Source: Enterococcus dispar ATCC 51266
GTDB taxonomy: Bacteria > Bacillota > Bacilli > Lactobacillales > Enterococcaceae
Length of the DNA: 64,000 bases
Assembly: GCF_000406945.1 (NCBI RefSeq)
Contig: NZ_KE136354.1
Location: 1,387,207 to 1,451,206 of the forward strand
Direction of reading: 5' to 3'
Of the stretch, positions 33,654 to 43,137 are shown in pieces. The translations under genes were made by a program, and so were the position numbers. Position 1 is the first letter of the stretch; the number at the start of each line of letters is the position of its first letter. The notes beneath the pieces are model-generated. The model saw only the letters and a program-made list of their open reading frames with translations, searched no databases and was not told the origin of the DNA.

Positions 33654-34524
33654 GCTCACTGGCATCACCTGCTTTTTTTGCTTCATTGGCTGGGGCTGTT
33701 ACGCTGACAGCTGCTTGTTGTGCCGCAAAATCTTTTAATTCATCATAATGATATTCCATTGGGGTTTCCCGCTGAAAAAGTCGCACTTTGACGATACGAC
33801 TTAATAAATTCAAACCGATAACTTTGCCTTTACCATCTGGCGTGACAATTTCTTTACCATAATCAGGTAATTCTTTTTTAGCGGCTTCGTATTCATCATT
33901 TTCATATTTCAAACAGCACATTAAACGGCCACACAAACCCGAAATTTTAGCTGGATTTAATGATAAGCCTTGATCTTTAGCCATTTTAATTGAAACAGGA
34001 ATAAAATCTCCTAAAAAAGTCGAACAACATAATTGGCGGCCACAAGGTCCAATTCCACCTAATATTTTGGCTTCATCACGAACACCAATTTGTCGCAATT
34101 CGATTCGAGTACGAAACTCACTCGCCAAATCTTTTACCAATTCACGAAAATCGATACGACCATCGGCAGTGAAATAAAAAATCATTTTACTACGGTCAAA
34201 AGTATATTCCACAGAGACCAATTTCATCGCCAAATCATGCTGACGAATTTTCTTTTTGCCGATGACAAAAGCCGCTCGCGCGTCTTCTTTATTTTGCGCA
34301 GCCCGTTGTAATTCTGCCTTCGAAGCAATATGTAAAATCGGTAGCACTTCATCTGGCAAATCGGCACTGTCAATTTCTACTTTTGGAATAACGACTTCTG
34401 CTAATAGTTTCACTTGCTGTGACTCGACAATTACTTTTTCTTCATAACGATATTCCTGCTGCTTGCCAGGTCGATAGTAATAGACATGACCAGCTTCTTT
34501 ATAGCGGACTCCTACTACTTCCAT
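33640..34524 (-). CDS. ricT: RicT (YaaT), PSP1-domain regulator of RNA maturation
   Basis: A 294-residue PSP1-domain protein. Its Bacillus homologue forms the iron-sulfur RicA-RicF-RicT complex that stimulates RNase Y-dependent mRNA cleavage. The cysteine-rich core is GIGPCGRQLCCSTFLG and ISGLCGRLMCCLKYE, which supplies cluster ligands. The C-terminal tail (about 265-294) is Ala-rich and low-complexity. Located between holB and yabA, as usual. Confidence 0.94.
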   Translation of the reverse strand: MEVVGVRYKEAGHVYYYRPGKQQEYRYEEKVIVESQQVKLLAEVVIPKVEIDSADLPDEVLPILHIASKAELQRAAQNKEDARAAFVIGKKKIRQHDLAMKLVSVEYTFDRSKMIFYFTADGRIDFRELVKDLASEFRTRIELRQIGVRDEAKILGGIGPCGRQLCCSTFLGDFIPVSIKMAKDQGLSLNPAKISGLCGRLMCCLKYENDEYEAAKKELPDYGKEIVTPDGKGKVIGLNLLSRIVKVRLFQRETPMEYHYDELKDFAAQQAAVSVTAPANEAKKAGDASEHGQT

Positions 34525-34582
34525 TAAAGTCCCTCCCTTACTTTAAATTTTATCAGTCGAACCTTACAACGACTAAACATTT

Positions 34583-35521
34583 TTATGAAAGTCGAACAAT
34601 CCGTAACACTAATTGTTCACAGACATTTTGAAAGGCAACATTTGCTCGTAATTTTTGTTCTGCTTGCAAAACAAGCTCTAAAATTTGATTTATGAGTTGC
34701 AAGTGAGCTAAATTATTGAGTTCTTTTTCCCGTTGCTGCCGAAAATAAAGCAACAATATTTGAAATATTATAAATTGTTGTTCCTTTTCTTTAGCCAAAG
34801 GCGTTAACTTTTTTTGAACAAAAATAAAGGCTTGTAAATCTGCTTTTTCAAGATAACGATGCCACGTTAAAACGGCATCCTTAGCACTATTAAACCATTC
34901 ATCTGATGAGAATTCAATTGCTTTTTCATAACTATTGGTAAGGCTTGCAAGTAAGAGCGCACTTTGAGCTCCAACTCCTTGCGTTTGCAGGCTTTTCACT
35001 AATTGTTCTTTTGATAAGGGCGTAAAATGGATGAGCTGACAACGGGATTGAATCGTTGGTAAAATACGACCTAAGGCACTCGTCTCTAAAATTGCTAAAA
35101 AGCCAGCTTGGGGTTCCTCTAAAAATTTCAACAAACTGTTAGCTGCATTGACATTCATTTTTTCAGCATCTGAAATAATAAAAATTTGTCGTTGCGACTC
35201 AAACCCCTTTTTGCCAAATTCTGCTTGCAAGCGCCGCATTTGGTCCACTTTAATGGTTTGTCCTTCAGGCTTTATTACTTGCACATTGGGGTGTTCATTT
35301 AAAGTAATCCGTGTGCAGTTATTACAAACATTACACGGTTCATTATCTGTAACATTGGTACAAAAAAGCCGTTTTGCTAGCCACAGACTCATTTGATGTT
35401 TGCCAGTACCTCTCTCCCCTTCAAAAAGATAAGCATGAGCCAAACGCTCATGCTCGACACTTTTTTTTATTTGGGCAAAGACGTGAGGCTCATTTTTTAA
35501 TAAAAATTCTTGCTCCGTCAT
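34583..35521 (-). CDS. holB: DNA polymerase III delta-prime subunit
   Basis: A 312-residue AAA+ clamp-loader subunit. It has AYLFEGERGTGKHQMSLWLAK (degenerate P-loop with H where T is usual), a four-cysteine zinc module CNVCNNC, NSLLKFLEEPQAGF and the SRCQ sensor. The P-loop change agrees with delta-prime not hydrolysing ATP. Next to darA and tmk, the standard order. Confidence 0.95.
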   Translation of the reverse strand: MTEQEFLLKNEPHVFAQIKKSVEHERLAHAYLFEGERGTGKHQMSLWLAKRLFCTNVTDNEPCNVCNNCTRITLNEHPNVQVIKPEGQTIKVDQMRRLQAEFGKKGFESQRQIFIISDAEKMNVNAANSLLKFLEEPQAGFLAILETSALGRILPTIQSRCQLIHFTPLSKEQLVKSLQTQGVGAQSALLLASLTNSYEKAIEFSSDEWFNSAKDAVLTWHRYLEKADLQAFIFVQKKLTPLAKEKEQQFIIFQILLLYFRQQREKELNNLAHLQLINQILELVLQAEQKLRANVAFQNVCEQLVLRIVRLS

Positions 35522-35533
35522 TTTCTCTGCTCC

Positions 35534-35863
35534 TTAATACTGATGGAAACCTTCCACTGGCATCACAAAGACAGTAGCGCCGCCAACTTCAACTTCCACG
35601 GGATAAGGGACTTGACCATCTAAAGAAATATCTAAAGACATAGGTGTTGAAACATATTGTTTTCTTGATTGGCACGTTTTTTTAATTAGTTCTAACGCTT
35701 CTTGCACGCGTTCATCTTCAATTCCGATAATAAAAGTACTGTTACCTGCTTTTAAAAAACCGCCGGTAGAAGATAATTTTGTTGCGCGAATATTATTGTC
35801 GATAAATTCATTTGCCAAACGGTTACTATCCTTATCTTGTACAATCGCCATAATTAATTTCAT
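35534..35863 (-). CDS. darA: Cyclic-di-AMP-binding PII-like protein DarA
   Basis: A 109-residue PII-like trimer subunit that binds c-di-AMP. Ligand-contact segments are NNIRATKLSSTGGFLKAGN and the C-terminal GGATVFVMPVEGFHQ. Its output in the cell is still poorly known. It sits between tmk and holB, as in Bacillus (yaaQ). Confidence 0.95.
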   Translation of the reverse strand: MKLIMAIVQDKDSNRLANEFIDNNIRATKLSSTGGFLKAGNSTFIIGIEDERVQEALELIKKTCQSRKQYVSTPMSLDISLDGQVPYPVEVEVGGATVFVMPVEGFHQY

Positions 35864-36014
35864 AAAACTGCCTCCTTTTATTGGAAAGACTTCACAACCT
35901 AGCTTTACTACTGCCTAGTCAGCTAAACTGATCGATTAGCACAGCGTAAAGTTAGTTTCTGAAGCAAAACTAATTGCCTATAAACAACATTTTATCCTTT
36001 TATAATGGTTTTGT

Positions 36015-36653
36015 TTAGAAAAACTGTGGATATGCTTCGGTGATAGCAGTAAAACTGGCATCAACCACCTCTTGTAAACTCATACGCGCATCAACTTTGT
36101 GGATTCGAATAGGATCTTCTTCTGCTAATTTCAAATAAGCATGCCGCACCCGTTGATGAAATTCCAAACTTTCAATTTCCAAACGATCCGCTTCTCCATG
36201 GCGCGAATTTTCAATACGTTTTAACCCTGTGTCTGAATCAACATCCAAATAAAGAGTAAAGTCCGGTTTTAAACCTTCTGTTGCAAATTCATTAATCTTG
36301 GCAATTTCAGGAATGCCGATTCTGCGCCCTGCTCCTTGGTAAGCTAAGGAACTATCTACAAAACGATCACAAATCACGATTTTACCAGCATTCAAAGCCG
36401 GCATAATAACTTCAACTAAATGTTGACGTCTAGCCGCTGCGTACAACAAAGCTTCTGTGCGATCATCCATTTCTTCATTGCGAGGATCTAAAATAATTTT
36501 TCTGATTTTTTCTGCGATTTTAACACCGCCAGGTTCTCGTGTTTTAACGATGCCGCGCTTGGCAATCAGCTGAATCCGAGGAAATAATTCGTTGACAACG
36601 CTCGTTTTGCCAGCGCCATCGGGTCCTTCAATCGTGATAAATAATCCGTTCAC
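36015..36653 (-). CDS. tmk: Thymidylate kinase
   Basis: A 212-residue kinase converting dTMP to dTDP. The P-loop is FITIEGPDGAGKTS, with the DR(F/Y) motif in VICDRFVDSSLAYQG and lid RRIGIPE. The start is taken as GTG at 36653, eight bases from GGAGGA; a TTG five codons upstream overlaps that site. The 151 bases between tmk and darA hold a short inverted repeat (TTAGTTT/AAACTAA, 35952-35973) but no clear promoter. Confidence 0.96.
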   Translation of the reverse strand: MNGLFITIEGPDGAGKTSVVNELFPRIQLIAKRGIVKTREPGGVKIAEKIRKIILDPRNEEMDDRTEALLYAAARRQHLVEVIMPALNAGKIVICDRFVDSSLAYQGAGRRIGIPEIAKINEFATEGLKPDFTLYLDVDSDTGLKRIENSRHGEADRLEIESLEFHQRVRHAYLKLAEEDPIRIHKVDARMSLQEVVDASFTAITEAYPQFF

Positions 36654-36714
36654 AAGTTTATCCTCCAATTATCTAATAACATTATTGTACAAAAAAAACA
36701 TCAATTTTGAAACT

Positions 36715-37311
36715 TTACAACTCACGCCGGCCCTCGACTGCTTTTAAAAGGGTGACCTCATCTGCATATTCAATATCGCTACCAACAGCTAACCCATGGG
36801 CTAATCGTGTGACTTTTATCCCCGCAGGTTTAATTAAGCGAGATAAATAAATCGCTGTGGCTTCTCCTTCTGTCGTAGCATTCGTCGCTAAAATCACTTC
36901 TTTTACTTCATCATCATGAAGTCGCTTCAAAAGACTTGGAACGTTGATATCTTCTGGTCCAGTTCCTTCCATCGGTGATAAAACACCATGTAAAACGTGA
37001 TATAGGCCATGATATTCCCGCATTTTTTCCATTGCCATCACATCTTTGGGCTCTTCTACAACCAAAATTGTACTGCGGTCACGACTTTGATCAGAACAAA
37101 TCGGACAAGGATCTTCTTCGGTAATATTACCGCAAATGCTGCAAAAATGTAGATCACGTTTGACACTTAAGAGGGATTTGGCAAATTCATTAACAACTTC
37201 ATCTTTCATATCAATTGTGTAAAAAGCCAATCGCGTCGCGGTTTTTTGACCAATTCCGGGCAGTTTCATATAGCTGTCAATTAATTTGGCAATTGGTTCT
37301 GGATATTGCAT
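36715..37311 (-). CDS. recR: Recombination protein RecR
   Basis: A 198-residue recombination mediator. It has an N-terminal helix-hairpin-helix ([15 protein letters not shown]), zinc finger [16 protein letters not shown], Toprim domain ([14 protein letters not shown]) and C-terminal Walker-B-like segment. The second ATG fits AAGGAGA best and gives the canonical [11 protein letters not shown] start. Confidence 0.96.
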   Translation of the reverse strand: MQYPEPIAKLIDSYMKLPGIGQKTATRLAFYTIDMKDEVVNEFAKSLLSVKRDLHFCSICGNITEEDPCPICSDQSRDRSTILVVEEPKDVMAMEKMREYHGLYHVLHGVLSPMEGTGPEDINVPSLLKRLHDDEVKEVILATNATTEGEATAIYLSRLIKPAGIKVTRLAHGLAVGSDIEYADEVTLLKAVEGRREL

Positions 37312-37353
37312 ACACATTTCTCCTTAGCTAAAACTGCTGTATCAAAGGATTTT

Positions 37354-37668
37354 TTAAAATCCAGGCATCCCTTTAGTATATTTACCTAAAGTTTGTTCTG
37401 TTTCTTTTTCAATTTTTGTTAAGGCGTCATTTACCGCCATCATCACTAAATCTTGTAACATCTCACTGTCATCAGGATCAATGACATCTGGCACAACTGT
37501 TAAACCAATCATTTTACGGTCGCCAGTGAACGTCGCTTTAACATATTCATTTGTTGAAACGCCGACAAATTCTTTTTCGTTTAATGTAGCCTGTGCTTTT
37601 GTCATTTCTTTTTGCATTTTTTGTACTTGTTTCATCATGCCTTGCATATTACCCATGCCACGCATCAT
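37354..37668 (-). CDS. ebfC: Nucleoid-associated protein YbaB/EbfC
   Basis: A 104-residue DNA-binding dimer with N-terminal Met/Gly/Gln-rich start ([19 protein letters not shown]), a long helix and the core [17 protein letters not shown]. It lies between dnaX and recR as in most Firmicutes. The ATG chosen has AAGGAG eight bases upstream. Confidence 0.94.
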   Translation of the reverse strand: MMRGMGNMQGMMKQVQKMQKEMTKAQATLNEKEFVGVSTNEYVKATFTGDRKMIGLTVVPDVIDPDDSEMLQDLVMMAVNDALTKIEKETEQTLGKYTKGMPGF

Positions 37669-37692
37669 ATTAACCACTCCTTAATTTTCTAA

Positions 37693-39561
37693 TTAATCAT
37701 CCATTACTTTTACTACATCCGCGCCAAATAATTCAACTGCTTTTTGTGCTGGATCTTCCTCAGCGGACTCAGGAGGAAGATGATTTAACAAATCATCATC
37801 TACGATTCCGGCCGCTGTTAAATCTGCTTTACTGTCTATTGGTGCTGCTTCTTTTTTACTAGCAGTTGGTGTTAGTGTTTTATTTTTATCCTCTTCACTA
37901 GTATCATCGGCCAATAAGCTGCCATTTTTTTGAGCTGTAACAAATTCACGTCTTAAATCTTGCCAAGCCGCACTTGTTAAATAGACAGGTGCTGGTGCAT
38001 AATTTGGAATCATTTTGCTCAAATTATTGGCCACTAATTGACTCATTTCTTCATCGGCCACCGCCTTTTGACAGATAATTTCGTAATCAAACGTCACAAC
38101 TATGCCAGTCGGACTAGCCGCACGCACTTGTCCTTGTCGTAAGACGGCTTTTTTGGTAATCGGTAAACTTGCTAATAAATCTTCCCAAACATTTTGAGTT
38201 TGATGTAAGTTCTCTTTTGTCGCCGCTTTTAACACACCAAAGACTTGACTACGAGGCACCCGCAAATTATTTTGTTTTTGTTTTGGTGTACGATCCGGAG
38301 CCTTTTGAGCAGATACGGTTACTTTTTGACTATCCTGTACCTGTAATTGTTTTAATTCCGCTTCAAGCTGATCTACTTTTTGTTTTAAGGCAGTAATTAC
38401 AGAACCTGTCTCGTCATGGTTTTCTATTGGCTCATTAGTCGCTGACTCCCCAGATATTGTTGGCGTATTTGCTACAGACTGGGAATTTTCTGCTAACTTC
38501 ACGATACAAACTTCTAAATAAATCGTCGGGCTATTAGTAAAACGCACTTCATTTTGTGTTTCATTTAAAATTTTAATCCAATAAAAAATTTGTTGACTGC
38601 TCAATCGTTGCGCTAATTGTTTAAAGGCAGCAGTCAAATGCCCCGCCTTTTGTTGCAATAGTTGGGGGGCTTTTTGATATAACAATAAATCCCGACAGTA
38701 GACCAACAAGTTTTCCAACAATCGTCTGGCTTCTTTTCCTTCTGCTAAAATGGCAGATAATGAGGTCAAAGCTGCTCCTGCATCATGATCTAAGCATTGC
38801 TCTAAGAGTTGATCCATCATTTCATAGGTCAAACTACCAGTAACAGCCATCACATCGGCTAAAGTAATCGTTCCATCTGCAAATGAAATGGCTTGATCCA
38901 ACATCGATAAGGCATCTCGCATACCGCCTTCTGCAGCTTGCGCAATAATTTGTAAAGCCTGTTCTTCATAAGGCTGATTGCTTTCTTCTAAAATGTGTTC
39001 CATGCGACCGACAATAGCACTTGTATCAATCCGCTTAAAATCAAAGCGTTGTGTCCGAGAGATAATCGTTGCAGGGATTTTATGAGGTTCAGTCGTCGCT
39101 AAGATGAAAACTAGACTTTCTCTTGGTTCTTCTAACGTTTTTAATAAAGCGTTAAAGGCCCCAGTAGAAAGCATATGAACTTCATCAATAATATAAACTT
39201 TATATTTACCTTTAGTAGGCGAATAGTTTGCCCGCTCTGTCAAAAAACGAATTTCATCAACACCGTTATTACTTGCCGCATCAATTTCAATCACATCATC
39301 AAATTGGCCATTCGTAATGGCACGACAATTTTCACATTCATTGCAGGGCTCCCCGTCATGACTATTAGGACAATTAATTGCTTTGGCAAAAATTTTAGCT
39401 GCACTGGTCTTTCCTGTTCCTCTTGGCCCAGTAAATAAATACGCATGGGAAATTTTTTGTTGGCTGATTGCATTTTTTAAGGTTTGCGTAATCGCATCTT
39501 GTCCTACTACGTCATCAAAACGCTGAGAACGCCAAACACGATATAAGGCTTGATAGGCCAT
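37693..39561 (-). CDS. dnaX: DNA polymerase III gamma/tau subunit
   Basis: The 622-residue clamp-loader ATPase. Walker A is YLFTGPRGTGKTSAAKIFAK, the zinc module CPNSHDGEPCNECENC, Walker B VYIIDEVHMLS and sensor 1 LATTEPHKIPATIISRTQRF. Domain III follows. The C-terminal third (about 385-460 and 560-600) has low-complexity Gln/Lys/Glu-rich linkers before the tau-specific part. No E. coli-type A-AAA-AAG slip site was seen in frame. Start set by GAGG before the ATG at 39561. Confidence 0.96.
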   Translation of the reverse strand: MAYQALYRVWRSQRFDDVVGQDAITQTLKNAISQQKISHAYLFTGPRGTGKTSAAKIFAKAINCPNSHDGEPCNECENCRAITNGQFDDVIEIDAASNNGVDEIRFLTERANYSPTKGKYKVYIIDEVHMLSTGAFNALLKTLEEPRESLVFILATTEPHKIPATIISRTQRFDFKRIDTSAIVGRMEHILEESNQPYEEQALQIIAQAAEGGMRDALSMLDQAISFADGTITLADVMAVTGSLTYEMMDQLLEQCLDHDAGAALTSLSAILAEGKEARRLLENLLVYCRDLLLYQKAPQLLQQKAGHLTAAFKQLAQRLSSQQIFYWIKILNETQNEVRFTNSPTIYLEVCIVKLAENSQSVANTPTISGESATNEPIENHDETGSVITALKQKVDQLEAELKQLQVQDSQKVTVSAQKAPDRTPKQKQNNLRVPRSQVFGVLKAATKENLHQTQNVWEDLLASLPITKKAVLRQGQVRAASPTGIVVTFDYEIICQKAVADEEMSQLVANNLSKMIPNYAPAPVYLTSAAWQDLRREFVTAQKNGSLLADDTSEEDKNKTLTPTASKKEAAPIDSKADLTAAGIVDDDLLNHLPPESAEEDPAQKAVELFGADVVKVMDD

Positions 39562-39766
39562 ATTTTGCCTCACTCTCTTTAAATTCACTATTTTCTATTA
39601 TACGCAATTTTTAGCAAAAAAACTAGTTTTGGCTTGTTCTTTTATCAATTCTAAAACCTTGTTTCGTCAAAGCAGGCAACATGTCATTCCTGTGCTATAA
39701 TTTTATTATAGTAGGCGCTTTCTCTCTTTTGAAAGGGTCGACATGATAAAAAAGGAGGACTTTTGC

Positions 39767-41023
39767 ATGGGAATTATTAAAGCTGCAGCAGGAGCTGTAA
39801 CAGGTGGTTTAGCCGATCAATGGCTTGAGGTGATTGAACCGGCTGATATGGGAGACAATACTGTTTTAACCAAAGGTGTTCAAGTTAGAAAAGATGCCAA
39901 ACGCAATGCCAATAAAAAAGGCACAAGCGATGTCATTACAGATGGTTCTGTCATTCACGTTTACCCAAATATGATGATGCTTTTAGTCGATGGTGGCAAA
40001 ATTATCGATTATACCGCTGAAGAAGGTTATTATACTGTCAAAAATGAGGCAGCCCCCTCTCTTTTCAATGGTTCATTAAAAGATGCTGTCAAAGAAACCT
40101 TTGGACGATTTAAATTTGGGGGCACAACGCCACAAAAACAACAGGTCTTTTATATTAATTTACAAGAAATTAAAGGGATAAAATTTGGCACACCCGCACC
40201 GCTAAATTATTTTGATAATTTCTACAATGCCGAATTATTTTTAAGAGCCCACGGAACTTATTCTATTAAAATTACTGACCCAATTTTATTTTATACCAAT
40301 GCTATTCCTAAGAATAAAGATCAAGTAGAAATTGACGATATCAATGAACAATATTTAAATGAGTTTTTAACTGCATTACAAGCAACAATCAATCAAATGT
40401 CTGCTGATGGTGTACGTATTTCTTATGTCCCTTCAAAAAGCATGGAATTAAGCAAATATATGGCTGACGTTTTAGATAAAGATTGGAACACTTTGCGTGG
40501 CATGGAAATTGTAGCAGTGGCCGTGGCAAGTATTTCTTATACCGATGATTCCACTAAATTAATTAATATGCGTAATGAAGGTGCCATGTTAGGCGATGCC
40601 AATATCCGCGAAGGTTACGTACAAGGTTCTGTTGCAAGAGGCATGGAAGCCGCTGGTAAAAATGATGCTGGTGCTGCGACCGGCTTTTTCGGAATGGGAA
40701 TGGGAATGAACGCTGGAGGTAACTATTTAAATCAAGCCAGCCAAAATAATCAACAACAAATAAACAATCAACAGTCAAATAACCCGCAAGCAAATAGCCA
40801 AAACACTGACACTTCCAGTGAAACATGGACATGTCCGCAGTGTGGTACTGAAAATACGGGTAAATTTTGTAGCAATTGCGGCACACCAAAACCCGCTGCC
40901 TCCGGTAAAGTAGATTTAAAAATGAAATGCAGTGAATGCGGTAGTATCGTGGATCTTTCTAATGGTATTCCAAAATTCTGCCCTGAATGTGGTAAGCCAT
41001 TTAAAGGTGTGCCTCTTGATTAA
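39767..41023 (+). CDS. SPFH-domain protein with C-terminal zinc ribbons (YdjI-like)
   Basis: A 418-residue protein resembling Bacillus YdjI. The SPFH-like domain (about 20-290) has VIHVYPNMMMLLVDGGKI, APLNYFDNFYNAELFLRAHG and GMEIVAVAVASISY. A Gly/Met patch and an Asn/Gln-rich linker (about 325-355) follow. Two zinc ribbons end the protein: CPQCGTENTGKFCSNCG and CSECG...FCPECG. There is no signal peptide or membrane span, so it is probably cytoplasmic and recruited to the membrane by the next two proteins. AAAGGAGG precedes the ATG. It is the first gene of a three-gene operon. Confidence 0.88.
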   Translation: MGIIKAAAGAVTGGLADQWLEVIEPADMGDNTVLTKGVQVRKDAKRNANKKGTSDVITDGSVIHVYPNMMMLLVDGGKIIDYTAEEGYYTVKNEAAPSLFNGSLKDAVKETFGRFKFGGTTPQKQQVFYINLQEIKGIKFGTPAPLNYFDNFYNAELFLRAHGTYSIKITDPILFYTNAIPKNKDQVEIDDINEQYLNEFLTALQATINQMSADGVRISYVPSKSMELSKYMADVLDKDWNTLRGMEIVAVAVASISYTDDSTKLINMRNEGAMLGDANIREGYVQGSVARGMEAAGKNDAGAATGFFGMGMGMNAGGNYLNQASQNNQQQINNQQSNNPQANSQNTDTSSETWTCPQCGTENTGKFCSNCGTPKPAASGKVDLKMKCSECGSIVDLSNGIPKFCPECGKPFKGVPLD

Positions 41024-41067
41024 ACGATAAAATTTGAATATCGCATAATAGAGTAAGGAGTGACGCC

Positions 41068-42228
41068 ATGGACGCTTTAACGCATAAATGTCCCAACTGC
41101 AATGGTCCGCTAACTTTTGATCCTGACGATCAGAAGTTTCATTGCCCATATTGTGGCAGCATTTTTACTGTCGATGAGTTAAGCGCTTTTGAAGCAAACA
41201 AAAAAAATACACAAAACAACCCAGAAAATCAATCCGAATTAGATCGCGATGGTATTTCAGCTGACACGGCCAAGACAAAAAGCCAGACAACAGATGCCGT
41301 TGATAATTCGTTAGATAACGCGTCTGAAGCAAAAGATGCGACTACTGAAAATATGGAGCTTTATCTTTGTCCAAACTGTGGCGCAGAAATTGTAACAGAT
41401 GCTACAACAGCTGCAACTTATTGTTATTATTGTCATAATCCGGTCGTCTTACAAGGCCGTCTTTCTGGTAAATTCTTACCCGATAAAGTCTTGCCTTTTG
41501 CAATTGGCAAAGAAAAAGCGACAGCAGATTTTTTAAATTGGGCACAAAAAAAATTCTTTGTTCCAAAAGATTTTTTTGATAAAAGCCAAGTTGAAAAATT
41601 AACAGGTGTCTATTTTCCTTATTGGCAAGTTGATGCTAAAGGAGCGGGCAGTCTAATGGGCAACGGGACCTCTATTCGAGTTTGGATTGTAGGTGATATT
41701 GAATATACTGAAACCAAGCAATATGCTATCAGTCGCAAGGGAAACCTTACTTTTAAAGAACTTGTCAAAAATGCTTTGACAAAAAATACACCCCAAAAGA
41801 TGGTCGCAAGTGTCCAACCTTTTCCCTTAGAAAAAGCAGTTTCATTTAAAAATCAATATTTAGCTGGTTTTCAAGCAGAAAAACGTGACATTGAATATGC
41901 TGATTTAAAAGATGAAGTTTCAGACGAATTAAGAGATTATGGTGAAAAGAAACTCCGCGAAACCGTGGGGAGCTTTACCACATTTACAAAAACACAACAA
42001 GATCTCACTTTGACTGAAACAAAATCTTCTTATTTATTATTGCCCGTCTGGCTCGTTACTTATCGGAGTTCGGATACGGATAAAAAAGTTTTTTATTATG
42101 CGATGAATGGGCAAACTGGTAAAGTCAGCGGTGTCTTACCTATCAGTTATAAAAAATTAGGTCTGGTATCTGCAGGTATTTTCTTAGGTTTATTTCTACT
42201 ATTTTTATTAGGAGGTTATTTCCTATGA
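41068..42228 (+). CDS. Zinc-ribbon membrane protein (YdjG-like)
   Basis: A 386-residue protein with two N-terminal zinc ribbons (HKCPNCNGPLTF...FHCPYCGS and LYLCPNCGAEI...YCYYCHNP). They are separated by an acidic Asn/Asp/Thr-rich linker (about 45-95). A globular part with LTGVYFPYWQVDAKG follows, and then one C-terminal membrane span (about 362-384). This is the layout of Bacillus YdjG. The cytoplasmic bulk with a C-terminal anchor could bring the SPFH protein to the membrane. Its last codons overlap the next gene (ATGA). Confidence 0.85.
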   Translation: MDALTHKCPNCNGPLTFDPDDQKFHCPYCGSIFTVDELSAFEANKKNTQNNPENQSELDRDGISADTAKTKSQTTDAVDNSLDNASEAKDATTENMELYLCPNCGAEIVTDATTAATYCYYCHNPVVLQGRLSGKFLPDKVLPFAIGKEKATADFLNWAQKKFFVPKDFFDKSQVEKLTGVYFPYWQVDAKGAGSLMGNGTSIRVWIVGDIEYTETKQYAISRKGNLTFKELVKNALTKNTPQKMVASVQPFPLEKAVSFKNQYLAGFQAEKRDIEYADLKDEVSDELRDYGEKKLRETVGSFTTFTKTQQDLTLTETKSSYLLLPVWLVTYRSSDTDKKVFYYAMNGQTGKVSGVLPISYKKLGLVSAGIFLGLFLLFLLGGYFL

Positions 42229-43031
42229 AAAAAATATGCAGTAGCCTGACCTTACTTGCCACTTTTCTTTTTCTATTGCTGGCCTTACCTGTATATGGCG
42301 CCACGGGTTATATTAACGATGAGGCACAACTTTTCAGCCCTGAGCAAACCAATCAATTAAATCAAGAAGCTGAAAAATTAGGACAAAAAATAAAAGGTGG
42401 GATTTATATTGTCACCACCGATACTAATGAAGATGAACCGCGAAGTTTTGCAAATGAGTATTTGCGAGACAAAGTGGGCAATAATCAAAACGGTGCCGTC
42501 TTTTTAATTGATTTGAACCAACGAGAAATGTACGTGGCAACTTCTGGCAATATGATCGACTATTTGACCGACTCACGTCGAGAAGAATTTTTTGACACGG
42601 TAAGTAGCGACATGAGTAATGGTAATTATTATGCTGCTAGTACCACATTTTTAAGCAAAATGACAGACTACGTAAATGCTGGTATCCCGGGCGGACACTA
42701 TCGCATTGATGAAGAAACTGGCAAAATTACTTATTATAAAACAATCACCTTGTTAGAAGGTGTCATCGCTTTTGCCCTGGCTTTGGTAGCCAGCGTTGCA
42801 TTTTTTGTAATTGTCAAATCCCGTTATCAATTAAAACTTGGAACCTACAAGTATCCTTTTAAACAAAATACACAGCTTGAACTAACTGAAAATGAAAATC
42901 GTTTGATTAATTCTTTTGTTACCACCAGACGTATTCCCCGCAATAACTCTAGTGGCGGCGGTGGTGGTGGCGGTAGTACCACCAATTCCAGTGGAGGGGG
43001 TACTTTTGGTGGTGGCGGTCGCGGTTTTTAA
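42225..43031 (+). CDS. Membrane-anchored TPM-domain protein (YdjH-like)
   Basis: A 268-residue protein with signal peptide (about 1-25, SLTLLATFLFLLLALPVYGA) and an extracytoplasmic TPM domain (about 28-150) including GYINDEAQLFSPEQTNQL and GAVFLIDLNQREMYVATSG. One span (about 178-198) and a cytoplasmic tail follow, ending in a Gly-rich run with TFGGGGRGF. TPM domains occur in Psb32 and YdjH. The Gly-rich end is typical of this family. It is coupled to the zinc-ribbon gene by a 4-base overlap. Confidence 0.88.
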   Translation: MKKICSSLTLLATFLFLLLALPVYGATGYINDEAQLFSPEQTNQLNQEAEKLGQKIKGGIYIVTTDTNEDEPRSFANEYLRDKVGNNQNGAVFLIDLNQREMYVATSGNMIDYLTDSRREEFFDTVSSDMSNGNYYAASTTFLSKMTDYVNAGIPGGHYRIDEETGKITYYKTITLLEGVIAFALALVASVAFFVIVKSRYQLKLGTYKYPFKQNTQLELTENENRLINSFVTTRRIPRNNSSGGGGGGGSTTNSSGGGTFGGGGRGF

Positions 43032-43073
43032 CCCGTCGCTACAAACTGTCTTGCTTTCACTTTGATAAGAAAC

Positions 43074-43137
43074 AAAAAAACTAACGCTCGGTTCCTCACG
43101 TCTTATCCGTGAAGTCACAACCAAGCGTTAGTTTTTT
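43074..43137. terminator. Bidirectional terminator between the ydj-like operon and threonine dehydratase
   Basis: A 14-bp outer stem (AAAAAACTAACGCT with AGCGTTAGTTTTTT) plus an inner TCACG/CGTGA hairpin; T-runs on both strands. Confidence 0.88.

Noticed and set aside
37693-39561. Possible programmed frameshift in dnaX giving a short gamma form
   Set aside because: An AAAAAA-G run near the 3' end is in the wrong reading phase for the A-AAA-AAG slip and has no obvious stimulatory stem; Firmicute dnaX often makes only tau.
42940-43031. Repeat-like GGT/GGC run at the end of the TPM-domain gene
   Set aside because: It encodes the Gly-rich tail typical of this family, not a separate repeat element.
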